Shown piece by piece: positions 36,167 through 43,257 of a stretch of DNA of 64,000 nt. The notes below the pieces were generated by a model. The model had not been told where the DNA came from and made no database searches. It was given only the letters and a program-made list of their open reading frames with translations. Source of the DNA: Halobellus sp. LT62 (GTDB lineage Archaea > Halobacteriota > Halobacteria > Halobacteriales > Haloferacaceae). How positions within the stretch are numbered: position 1 is the first letter of the stretch; every line of letters starts with the position of its first letter. The DNA lies in the NCBI RefSeq assembly GCF_037031285.1, contig NZ_JAYEZO010000002.1, positions 744,001 through 808,000 on the forward strand, written 5' to 3'. The translations under genes were made by a program, and so were the position numbers.

Positions 36167-37366
36167 TTACTGCTCGACGTCGCGCAACACCGTCTCGCCC
36201 GGCGGGATGCCGGCTCCACTGGCCACTTTCACGCCCGCGTTCAGACTCACGTTGATACCCGTCTTCACGCCGTCGCCGAGGACGACGCCCAGTTTTCGAC
36301 GGCCCGTGTCGACGCGCTCGCCTTTCACGGTCATCTTCACCGACGAGTCGTCGTGGCGCAGATTCGCTACCTTCGTCCCCGCGCCCAGATTCACGTCCCG
36401 ACCGAGCACCGAGTCGCCGACGTAGGACAGATGCGGCACCGTCGCCTCGGAAAAGAGGATCGAGTTCTTCACCTCGACGCCGTGACCCACGCGCGCATCG
36501 GGACCCAACACCGTCGCCCCGCGAACGTACGCGTTCGGGCCGACCTCCGAACCGGGCAGCAGTACGACCGGGCCCTCGATGCGGACCCCCTCGCGCACTG
36601 TCGCGCCCTCGGCGACGACGACGTCTCCGTCCAACTTCGCGTCCTCCGCGACATCGCCCCGAATATCCCGCTCGATCTCCGCTAAAAGCAACTCGTTCGC
36701 GCGCAACAACTCCCACGGGCGGCCGACGTCGAGCCAGCGGCCCTCGTACTCGACGACCGAGATATCGTGCCCGTCCGAGAGCAGCAGCTCCAGCGTGTCG
36801 GTGATCTCGTACTCGCCGCGCTCGCTTCGCTGCGTCCGGTCGATGTGCTCGAACACCTCCGGCTCGAACGCGTAGCAGCCCACGTTCGCGAGGTTCGTCG
36901 GCGGATCGGCGGGCTTCTCGACGATCGCCGCCATCGAGTTCTCCGAATCCACGCTCACGACGCCGTAGGAGCGCGGGTCTTCGACGGGCGTCGTCGCGAT
37001 GGCGTAGCCCTCCGCCTCGGCGAGCGCGCGCGGCAGCTCGGGGTCGACGAGGACATCGCCGTTGAGGACGATAAACCGGTCGTCGACGACCTCGCGGGCC
37101 TGCTCGATCGCGTGCGCGGTCCCCGCGGGGTCCGTCTGTTCGACGTAGCTGACGGGCGTGCCGCGGTACTCCTCGCCCAAGCGTTCGACGACGTCCGACC
37201 CTCGGTAGCCGATCACGACGACGAACTCGTCGACGACGTCGACGCAGGCGTCGAAAACGTGTTCGAGCAGCGGGCGACCGGCGGCGGGAAGTAGCGGCTT
37301 CGGCCGGTGATCGGTGAGGGGGTGCATTCGGGTACCCTGTCCGGCCGCGAGCACGACTCCGTACAT
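36167..37366 (-). CDS. GlmU-like bifunctional nucleotidylyltransferase/acyltransferase
   Basis: 399 residues. MYGVVLAAGQGTRMHPLT, KPLLPAAGRPLLEHVF, LNGDVLVD, and VEKPADPPTNLANVGCYAF define the nucleotidyltransferase part. The C-terminal beta-helix (about 245-399) holds NAYVRGATVLGPDARVGH and the GlmU-like KVANLRHDDS...KGERVDTGRRKLGVVLGDGVKTGIN. This C-terminal segment is the acetyltransferase-type active-site region, so GlcN-1-P acetylation plus uridylylation is likely. It is the third nucleotidyltransferase in the island; this copy, high in GC and with a full C-terminal motif, may be the housekeeping one. Confidence 0.92.
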   Translation of the reverse strand: MYGVVLAAGQGTRMHPLTDHRPKPLLPAAGRPLLEHVFDACVDVVDEFVVVIGYRGSDVVERLGEEYRGTPVSYVEQTDPAGTAHAIEQAREVVDDRFIVLNGDVLVDPELPRALAEAEGYAIATTPVEDPRSYGVVSVDSENSMAAIVEKPADPPTNLANVGCYAFEPEVFEHIDRTQRSERGEYEITDTLELLLSDGHDISVVEYEGRWLDVGRPWELLRANELLLAEIERDIRGDVAEDAKLDGDVVVAEGATVREGVRIEGPVVLLPGSEVGPNAYVRGATVLGPDARVGHGVEVKNSILFSEATVPHLSYVGDSVLGRDVNLGAGTKVANLRHDDSSVKMTVKGERVDTGRRKLGVVLGDGVKTGINVSLNAGVKVASGAGIPPGETVLRDVEQ

Positions 37367-37417
37367 ACGAGTGACAGACGGGATACCGCCGTATAGATTC
37401 CGTGGTCGTCGACGGCA

Positions 37418-37828
37418 TCACTCGGGAGTCACTGACTCGCCGGAGTACGCGTCGAGGAGTTCCCACTCTTCTCGCATCAGTTCTCGAACCCCGTGTTCGA
37501 GAATCCCCTCACCGAGCGAGGTCGCACGGTAGTATGAATAGAGCCCGTCGCTGGATGATTCCTTGCGCTTTCGGTTTGCGACGAGGCCGACATCGACGAG
37601 CGTATCGAGGTGATAATGGAGGGTGTTAGATTCGATATCGAGCGCCTCTTTGAGCTCTGTCGCGCTTTGGTCACCCGATTCAACGAGACGATTCAGTATC
37701 CGAAATCGGGTTTCGTTTCCGATTGCCTGCTGCATTTCGAGATACTCTTCGAGCGAGAGCAGGCTGTGCTCAGGGAGCAATCTCGGGTGTTCGCCCGAAT
37801 CGTGAGTCGATCGGTTCGTCTCGGCCAT
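37418..37828 (-). CDS. Winged-helix transcriptional regulator (ArsR-like)
   Basis: 136 residues. A helix-turn-helix is seen in ETRFRILNRLVESGDQSATELKEALDIE with the recognition helix SNTLHYHLDTLVDVGLV and a wing that follows (KRKESSSDGLYSYYRA). The N-terminal 30 residues are acidic and probably disordered. It is divergent from the gene at 37922, with a long palindrome and both TATA boxes in the 93-base gap, so it probably controls itself and that neighbour. The signal it senses is unknown. Confidence 0.88.
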   Translation of the reverse strand: MAETNRSTHDSGEHPRLLPEHSLLSLEEYLEMQQAIGNETRFRILNRLVESGDQSATELKEALDIESNTLHYHLDTLVDVGLVANRKRKESSSDGLYSYYRATSLGEGILEHGVRELMREEWELLDAYSGESVTPE

Positions 37829-37850
37829 ACCTCGGATTGAACACCACGGG

Positions 37851-37858
37851 CAATAAGC
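37851..37858 (-). promoter_or_regulatory. TATA box of the winged-helix regulator gene
   Basis: GCTTATTG on the minus strand is centred 26 bases before the ATG at 37828. Its upstream edge overlaps the first bases of the palindrome at 37856-37880, so a bound regulator would block the promoter. Confidence 0.5.
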
Positions 37859-37880
37859 ATTCGCTGACTCAGCGAGTGCT
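37856..37880. promoter_or_regulatory. 25-bp palindrome between divergent promoters, probable operator
   Basis: A perfect 15-bp core, TCGCTGACTCAGCGA (37861-37875), is flanked by AGCA (37856-37859) and TGCT (37877-37880), giving 11 of 12 matched arm positions. It lies between the regulator TATA box (37851-37858) and that of the gene at 37922 (37894-37902), an ideal position for one repressor to control both. Confidence 0.65.
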
Positions 37881-37893
37881 GAATACTACATTT

Positions 37894-37902
37894 TTTATAT
37901 AT
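37894..37902 (+). promoter_or_regulatory. TATA box of the NDT-like gene
   Basis: TTTATATAT in an AT-only run is centred about 25 bases before the ATG at 37922, implying a leaderless transcript. It is the strongest TATA-like site in the right half of the island. Confidence 0.6.
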
Positions 37903-37921
37903 TGAACTGGGTAGTGGCGAT

Positions 37922-38569
37922 ATGCGCGAGCGAATCAGGGAAACCCTCGGCGATCTCGCTCACTCGGAGTTTCTGGTGTATCTGATGGGGCCGTACAAGG
38001 CATTTGATATTGCAGAAACCATCAAGCTATCCGAAGAGGCTGGTGTAGCAACGAAAATCCCAGAGAGCGTCGATTTTGGGACGCTCGTAGATTCCGATGT
38101 TGCCCTCGATCAAGACGAAGCTGTACTCGATCTGCTACTCGATGTTCGGGACCGGCTTCGAACGAATCCCGGTGTAAACGCGTTTCTCGCGATCGATATC
38201 GATATTCCCCTCGAAGAGATGGACGCGGGAACACAGAGCATCGAGTTTGCGCTTGCGAGCAATGCGATAATTTACCTCGTACCGAGGGTCGGAGATAATC
38301 TCGGGGTCGGGATCGAGACTGGCTCCGTTTTAGAAGCAATCTATCGCGACGGTCAGACGACTGATGAGGAAACAGCGAACAGCCACACCGAACGTGTCGC
38401 GTTCGTCCACGAGTCTGGCGTTCGAAGTGCGATGATCGCAGCGCTCCAAGAGCGATGGGACGCACGCGTCTACTCCTACACAGACCGAGACGACCTCACG
38501 CGACAGATTCGGCTCTTCGTCCGTGACCTCGCTCGCAGAGAACAACGCGGGGAGCTACCGGAATTATAG
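37922..38569 (+). CDS. Unknown protein with nucleoside deoxyribosyltransferase/TIR-like features
   Basis: 215 residues. The N-terminal strand FLVYLMGPYKAFD resembles the YLAGP loop of nucleoside 2-deoxyribosyltransferases. AFLAIDIDIPLEEMDAGTQSIEFALASNAIIYLVPR then GVGIETGSVLEAI resembles their D...E/GxExG catalytic region, a fold shared with TIR and related NAD-cleaving domains. The first half has a helical insert rich in Asp. No certain function can be given. It is divergent from a winged-helix regulator with a shared palindrome. Its TAG stop lies inside the inverted repeat of an 84-bp element. Confidence 0.8.
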   Translation: MRERIRETLGDLAHSEFLVYLMGPYKAFDIAETIKLSEEAGVATKIPESVDFGTLVDSDVALDQDEAVLDLLLDVRDRLRTNPGVNAFLAIDIDIPLEEMDAGTQSIEFALASNAIIYLVPRVGDNLGVGIETGSVLEAIYRDGQTTDEETANSHTERVAFVHESGVRSAMIAALQERWDARVYSYTDRDDLTRQIRLFVRDLARREQRGELPEL

Positions 38570-38648
38570 TGGCGTTGGCACCTGATCGCGCATCCGACCG
38601 CACGCTGTCGTGCGATCCAGTGAACGAAGACGTGCAAACGCTACGATA
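38565..38648 (+). repeat. 84-bp palindromic element, copy B
   Basis: Ends TATAGTGGCGTTGG (38565-38578) and CAAACGCTACGATA (38635-38648) form imperfect inverted repeats (11 of 14). The core matches copy A at 14319-14400 in order and spacing with about four fifths of bases identical. The inner stem here is CGCACG/CGTGCG (38599-38614), where copy A has CCACA/TGTGG, so paired positions have changed together. It overlaps the stop codon of the upstream gene by 5 bases. Confidence 0.75.
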
Positions 38649-38708
38649 TATCGCTCTCTGCACAGCAATCCGGAACCCCTTTGATGCAGCCCCGTGGCTG
38701 TGTCAACG

Positions 38709-39629
38709 ATGGATTACGACGACGTCACGGTCCTCGTACCCACGTACAACGAGGCCGAGACGATCGGCCAGGTGATCGACGACTTTCGCGATCACGGGTT
38801 CGACGACGTCCTCGTCGTCGACGGCGGCTCCGACGACGCTACCGACGAGATCGCCGAAGAGCACGGTGCACGCGTCGTCTACCAGTCCGAGTCAGGAAAG
38901 GGACAGGCGGTTCGAGAGGGCGTTGACGAACACGTCGACCGCGAGTACGTCCTGATGCTCGACGGCGACGCGACATATCGAGTCGAGGACGCCGACGCGA
39001 TGCTCGAACCGCTTTTCGAAAACGAGGCCGAGCACGTCATCGGCGACCGCTTCGCAGATCTGCGCGAGGGCGCGATGACGCGTTTCAACCAGATCGGCAA
39101 CCGGATCATCAATCGCGGGTTCGCGTACGTCCACGGCGAGAACTTCGGCGACATCCTCTCGGGCTACCGCGCGTTCACCCGCGAGTCGTTCCTGCGGATG
39201 ACGCTCACCTCCGACGGCTTCGGCGTCGAGACGGAGATGGCCGTCGAATGCGCCAAGCGTGGCATCCGCACGACGGTCGTCCCGATCACCTACCTCCCGC
39301 GGCCGTCCGGATCGGATACGAACCTCAGACCCGTCCGCGACGGTGGGATCATCTTCTTGGAACTGTACCGCCGCGCGAAGACCAATAATCCGCTCTTTTA
39401 CTTCGGAAGTCTTGGCGTCCTCTCGACGCTCACCGGCCTCCTCATCGCCGTCTACGTCCTCGTCGAGTGGGTCACCGTCGGGATCTCCCACGAGGTGATG
39501 GCGGTCGTCTCCGGCTTCGGGATCATCGTCGGCGTCCAACTGTTGATGTTCGGTGTGCTCGCCGACCTCATCCTGACGCTGCATCGCGACACGCTGCAGA
39601 AGATCGACGAGGAGACGCAATCCGAATAA
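38709..39629 (+). CDS. aglJ: AglJ-like dolichyl-phosphate hexosyltransferase
   Basis: 306 residues: GT2 domain with VTVLVPTYNEAETIGQVI, VVDGGSDDATDE, the DxD-like MLDGDATYRVEDAD, FGDILSGYRAFTRESFLRM and PITYLPRPSGSDTNLRPV. Two C-terminal membrane helices follow (about 232-255 and 262-290). This matches AglJ, which loads the first hexose onto dolichol phosphate for N-glycosylation in haloarchaea. The start at 38709 is preferred; an upstream GTG at 38694 would add five residues. It marks the right edge of the island that begins with aglB. Confidence 0.92.
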   Translation: MDYDDVTVLVPTYNEAETIGQVIDDFRDHGFDDVLVVDGGSDDATDEIAEEHGARVVYQSESGKGQAVREGVDEHVDREYVLMLDGDATYRVEDADAMLEPLFENEAEHVIGDRFADLREGAMTRFNQIGNRIINRGFAYVHGENFGDILSGYRAFTRESFLRMTLTSDGFGVETEMAVECAKRGIRTTVVPITYLPRPSGSDTNLRPVRDGGIIFLELYRRAKTNNPLFYFGSLGVLSTLTGLLIAVYVLVEWVTVGISHEVMAVVSGFGIIVGVQLLMFGVLADLILTLHRDTLQKIDEETQSE

Positions 39630-39673
39630 GCGGCTGAAACGCGACTATCGAGCACCATCGTTTGACACCGCGA

Positions 39674-39703
39674 GGCTCGCGTTGCGAGCCGAGCGGCATT
39701 TTT
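39674..39703 (+). terminator. Hairpin plus T-run after aglJ
   Basis: GGCTCGC (39674-39680), loop GTT, GCGAGCC (39684-39690), then GAGCGGCA and TTTTT at 39699-39703. A second T-run follows at 39713-39717. This arrangement, about 45 bases after the aglJ stop, fits transcript ending on the plus strand. Confidence 0.5.
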
Positions 39704-39720
39704 CCCTCTAGGTTTTTGCG

Positions 39721-39745
39721 CGGAGGGGTCCGCAGGACCCCTCCG
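39721..39745. repeat. Perfect 11-bp hairpin downstream of DUF5789-like gene
   Basis: CGGAGGGGTCC, loop GCA, GGACCCCTCCG, with outer T5 and A5 runs that can extend the stem. It lies 15 bases past the stop of the leftward gene at 39760 and may end both convergent transcripts or protect 3' ends. Confidence 0.55.
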
Positions 39746-39759
39746 TGGAAAAAGGTGGG

Positions 39760-40083
39760 TTAGAAGGGTAACAACGCCCGAAGCTGCGAGAGAACGCCGC
39801 CGCTCGCCGCTCGATACTCCTCGAAGACGGGATGCAGCGCGTCCAACAGTTCCCGTTCGGTGTCGAACCGACTCGGCCCGGTCGCTTCGAGCGCCGCCGA
39901 GAGGGGAATCGAGTTCCCGCTGGCGTCGTAGGGGATCTCGGGATCGCCGAGCGCGCGCACGACCTCGTCGCTCGTCGCGGGGAAGGAAAGCTCCGCCTCC
40001 GAGAGATACGGCGTGAGCGCCGCGATGCCGAATTCGAGCGAGTCGGGCTCGTCGCCGCCCTGCTGCGGTGGTCTGACAGCCAT
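39760..40083 (-). CDS. DUF5789-like small protein
   Basis: 107 residues, acidic, no membrane segment. The stretch LSEAELSFPATSDEVVRALGDPEIPYDASG and the helical C terminus (LLDALHPVFEEYRAA...) are those of a small haloarchaeal family I recall as DUF5789; function unknown. The pattern 'prevent ... EVVRALGD' suggests a small helical domain. It is transcribed away from the CopG-like gene at 40184. Confidence 0.7.
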   Translation of the reverse strand: MAVRPPQQGGDEPDSLEFGIAALTPYLSEAELSFPATSDEVVRALGDPEIPYDASGNSIPLSAALEATGPSRFDTERELLDALHPVFEEYRAASGGVLSQLRALLPF

Positions 40084-40183
40084 CGACGCCGGCTACGGCT
40101 CGGGGGATGGAAAAACCCCCGGCTCTGTGTCGCGGTCGACTCCACAGGGTTTTGTCCGTTCGTCGCCTCGGATCCGCCAGACG

Positions 40184-40396
40184 ATGACCGAGTACACGAC
40201 CGTCTCGATCCCGAAAGACCTCGCAGAGCGGGTCGACGAGACCATCGAGGGGACCAGCTTTTCGAGCACCAGCGACCTCGTTCGCTTCCTCCTGCGGAGC
40301 ATCGTCATCCAGTACCAGCGGGAGGGCGAGCTCACCGAGGCGCAGTTCGAGGACATCGCAGAGCAGCTCGCTGATCTCGGCTATCTGGATCGCTGA
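40184..40396 (+). CDS. CopG/ribbon-helix-helix DNA-binding protein
   Basis: 70 residues. MTEYTTVSIPKDLAERVDETIEG gives the beta strand and first helix, and FSSTSDLVRFLLRSIVIQYQRE the second helix of an RHH dimer. It may be a transcription regulator; no toxin gene follows it, so it does not look like an antitoxin. The short length is complete for the family. Confidence 0.85.
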   Translation: MTEYTTVSIPKDLAERVDETIEGTSFSSTSDLVRFLLRSIVIQYQREGELTEAQFEDIAEQLADLGYLDR

Positions 40397-40420
40397 CGGG
40401 ACAACATCGTTTTCTGTCCG

Positions 40421-40837
40421 CTATCCGGCGACCGACTCCTCGGGCGGTTCGACGTCGAGCACGTCCAACGGGAGTTCGCCGCCGTTGCGATCGAACGCCG
40501 CGCACGACGCGTCGTCCCACGGCGGCACCGCGACCACGATCGCGGCGGCGAAGGTGTCCTCCCGCGTCGGCTCCAGCGGCCCCTGTGGATGGGAAACGAA
40601 CCGGGCGCGGCCGCGGCCCGCTGGCGTCCCGAGGTCGACGCCGAAGACGGCCGTGACTGAGCCGCTGGCCTCCGGGAAGTAGAAATGGGTGAGCACCGGC
40701 GTCTCGGCGTCGAGAGACAAGTCGGCGTCGAATTCGCCGGCGGGCGTCGACGCGAGGACGACGCTGACTGACGACGGTTCTTCGTCGTCAGCCATCTCCA
40801 AGAGCGCGTCGAACAGCCCGCGCGTGATGTAAACCAC
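40421..40837 (-). CDS. Small protein with degenerate JAMM/Mov34-like motif
   Basis: 138 residues, cytoplasmic. MVYITRGLFDALLEMADDEEPSSVSVVLAS resembles the start of JAB1/MPN (JAMM) domains with a Glu near the first strand. RARFVSHPQGPLEPTREDTF resembles the H-x-H-P...S...D metal motif, with the first His replaced by Ser and the Ser by Thr. AAIVVAVPPWDD follows as in the last strand. A full JAMM metal site is therefore unlikely, and it may be a non-catalytic relative. Function unknown. Confidence 0.65.
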   Translation of the reverse strand: MVYITRGLFDALLEMADDEEPSSVSVVLASTPAGEFDADLSLDAETPVLTHFYFPEASGSVTAVFGVDLGTPAGRGRARFVSHPQGPLEPTREDTFAAAIVVAVPPWDDASCAAFDRNGGELPLDVLDVEPPEESVAG

Positions 40838-40891
40838 AACCGGTGTGACGACCGCCCCGGTAAAAACGTCGTCGGCGTCGCGGTCTTCGCG

Positions 40892-41578
40892 TTAGGACAG
40901 CAACTCTCGGAGCGCGCGGCCGTACGCACCGGGGAGGTTCGTCCGCGCGTTCGCGAGGGCGTCGCGGAGCGCGGTCGTCGCGTCGGTCATCACGCCCGCG
41001 CCGTGGCCGACGAGCACGCGCTCCGGCTCGAACCGGGACAGCGCGCGTCGCGGCGGCGCGGGTCGGAGCATCGGATGGACGCCGAGTCGCTCCCCGGGCG
41101 CGCAGAAGTACGCGACGGTCCCGACGGCCTCGGGAACGACGAGCGTGTCGTCGCCCGAGTGATACAGCCCGACCTCCTGCCACGGCGGGACCGTCGAGTC
41201 CCGGACTCGAAACGCCTCGAATCCCGAGTCGGCGAGTTCGGCGTCGAAGCGCTCGACCGGGGCGTCGAGTTCGTCTGCGACGCCGGTCATCCACCGCGGG
41301 ACGTACACCGGCGCGTCGTGTCGGCGCGCGAACGCGGCCGTGTCGCGCTTGTGTCGGTCGAGGCCGACGATCACGCCGGCGACGTCACCGAATTCCGACA
41401 CCAACGCGTCGATGTCGGGCGCGTCAACGGGATCGATCAGCCAGACGCCGCCGTCGTCGCCGACGAGCGCGTGGCTCGCGCGCTGCATCGTCTCCTCCGG
41501 GTAGGCGATCCAGCCGACGCCCCGATCCCACCGGTCGATCTCGCGGTACCCGTCGGTCTCGTCGCCTTTCATCGGCAT
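40892..41578 (-). CDS. Metallo-beta-lactamase-fold-like protein lacking the metal motif
   Basis: 228 residues. The order of elements (GWIAYPEETMQRASHALVGDDGGVWLIDPVDAPDID, GVIVGLDRHKRDTAAFARRH, VPPWQEVGLYHSGDDTLVVPEAVG, RVLVGHGAGV) follows the MBL fold. The HxHxDH signature is replaced by GLDRHKRD, so metal binding should be weakened. Such proteins are common in haloarchaea and uncharacterised. ATG codons at 41578 and 41572 are both possible starts. Confidence 0.75.
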   Translation of the reverse strand: MPMKGDETDGYREIDRWDRGVGWIAYPEETMQRASHALVGDDGGVWLIDPVDAPDIDALVSEFGDVAGVIVGLDRHKRDTAAFARRHDAPVYVPRWMTGVADELDAPVERFDAELADSGFEAFRVRDSTVPPWQEVGLYHSGDDTLVVPEAVGTVAYFCAPGERLGVHPMLRPAPPRRALSRFEPERVLVGHGAGVMTDATTALRDALANARTNLPGAYGRALRELLS

Positions 41579-41703
41579 ACCTGTGCTTCCGGACGGGACA
41601 CGAATAAAGCTCCTCGCCGATCGGCGGGCCACGAACGGGTTCTCGTCTCGGATTATCGATGCGGGGGGTCTTTGAGGGGATGCCTCGTACCGGGGGAATA
41701 CGT

Positions 41704-42675
41704 ATGTCTGACGCGCGCCCGGACGTCCCCTCGATGAGACGGGTCCAAAGATCGATGTACGACGTCGTTCGTGAGGCCTTCATCTCCGGGCTCGCGGTCG
41801 TGATCCCACTCGTCATCACCATCGCCGTCTTCCTCTTTCTGTTCAACGCCGTCTACGGCTATCTGAACCTGTTTTCGGACGCGGTCGTCGTCCTTCCGGT
41901 CGTCTCACACATACCCAACGCGTTGAACGTCAGCACCGAGACGCTCATCGAGGTGTCGGCCCCGATCATCGTCTTCGGCTCCGTCCTCGCTATCGGTCTC
42001 GTGGTGAACAGCTCTCGGTACGGCGAACGCGCCGTCGAACAGTTCGATTACGTCATCGCGCAGATCCCGGGCGTCGGTTCCGTCTACGAGAGCTTCCGGC
42101 GAATGAGCGACGTGGTGCTCGAATCCGACGCGGAGAACTTCCGCGAGGTCAAACTGGCCGAATTCCCGCACGAGGGAGCGTACACCCTCGGGTTCGTGAC
42201 CACGGAAACGCCCGAGGTGCTTCGGACGGCCGCGGGCCACGAACGGATGCTCACGTTGTTTCTGCCGCTCGCACCCAACCCGGTGATGGGTGGCCACCTC
42301 GTCCATCTCCCCGAGAGCCGCGTGGTGGACGTCGATATGACCGTCGAGGAGGGCGTACAGGCGATCGTCACGAGCGGCGTGGCGATGACCGACCGCGACG
42401 ACGGGCTCTCGCGGGAGGAACTCAACTCGCTGACCGATGCGAACCTCTGCGGGGACGGAGAAAACGAGGTGTCCTCCAACGATGACGAGACAGACGGGAT
42501 GCCCTCCGACGAGAACCCACAATCGTCCGCGGCCGCGACCGATCCGGAGTCTCGCTACGACGAGCGAGTCGATCCCGCACACGTCGAGACACCGCACGAG
42601 TTGGCTCGTCGCGAGCGCGGACTCGACATCGGGGACTCGACCGCGGAGGCCGAAGACGACCCCGACGAGCACTGA
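41704..42675 (+). CDS. DUF502 family membrane protein
   Basis: 323 residues. Two membrane helices (about 22-50 and 78-102) with GLAVVIPLVITIAVFLFLFN, then the conserved IPGVGSVYESFRRMSDVVL, EFPHEGAYTLGFVT and PLAPNPVMGGHLVHLP of the DUF502 family. The last 90 residues are very acidic and probably disordered. The function is unknown; homologues occur widely in bacteria and archaea. It is divergent from the MBL-like gene, with a shared promoter gap of about 125 bases. Confidence 0.88.
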   Translation: MSDARPDVPSMRRVQRSMYDVVREAFISGLAVVIPLVITIAVFLFLFNAVYGYLNLFSDAVVVLPVVSHIPNALNVSTETLIEVSAPIIVFGSVLAIGLVVNSSRYGERAVEQFDYVIAQIPGVGSVYESFRRMSDVVLESDAENFREVKLAEFPHEGAYTLGFVTTETPEVLRTAAGHERMLTLFLPLAPNPVMGGHLVHLPESRVVDVDMTVEEGVQAIVTSGVAMTDRDDGLSREELNSLTDANLCGDGENEVSSNDDETDGMPSDENPQSSAAATDPESRYDERVDPAHVETPHELARRERGLDIGDSTAEAEDDPDEH

Positions 42676-42731
42676 TCGGGGAGCGCCCGGCGCGTCCGAT
42701 CGGAAGACACAGGCCGTGGGGGCGGGTCATT

Positions 42732-43190
42732 ATGGGTATGTCCTTCGAGCTTCGCGAGCACACCGCCGACGTCGCCGTCGAGGCGATCGCGCCCGACCTC
42801 TCGACGCTCTTCGGCCACGTCGCAGACGGGCTCGCGGCGGCCTCCTGCGAGAAGATTCCCGACCCCGCGCCCGACGCGGCCGAAACGTTCGCGGTCGACG
42901 TCGCCGCCGAGGGCCTGCAGGCGCTGTTGTTCGATTACCTCGATCAACTGATCTACGAGCGCGACGTGCGGAGCGTCCTGCCGGTCGGGAACCGGGTGCG
43001 AATCGAACAGAGGCGGGACAGGCAAGCAAGCGGGACTGCGGAAGCGGCGGACTGGCACCTGTCCGGCACTTATCGGGGCATTCCGCTCGAGGACCTCGAC
43101 GCGCGCGAGGTGAAAGCCGTGACCTACTCCGAAATGCGCGTCGAGGAGGCCGATACGGGATGGGTCGCGTACGTCGTATTCGACATTTAA
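42732..43190 (+). CDS. Archease
   Basis: 152 residues. FELREHTADVAVEAIAPDLSTLF with the calcium-binding Asp in HTADV, then LLFDYLDQLIYERD and a C-terminal REVKAVTYSEMRVEEADTGWVAYVVFDI, the archease signature. It activates the RNA ligase RtcB used in tRNA splicing. rtcB is not in the window. An ATG two codons downstream (42738) is equally possible. Confidence 0.95.
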   Translation: MGMSFELREHTADVAVEAIAPDLSTLFGHVADGLAAASCEKIPDPAPDAAETFAVDVAAEGLQALLFDYLDQLIYERDVRSVLPVGNRVRIEQRRDRQASGTAEAADWHLSGTYRGIPLEDLDAREVKAVTYSEMRVEEADTGWVAYVVFDI

Positions 43191-43257
43191 GTGTTCGTTA
43201 TCTCACAAAAGGTCACTCGGAACTTGTTTGTGCCCCCCGGTTCGAGATAGCTACGAG

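Noticed and set aside
39721-39745. Classical terminator
   Set aside because: The stem is perfect but is followed by A rather than T on both strands, so it is listed only as a hairpin.
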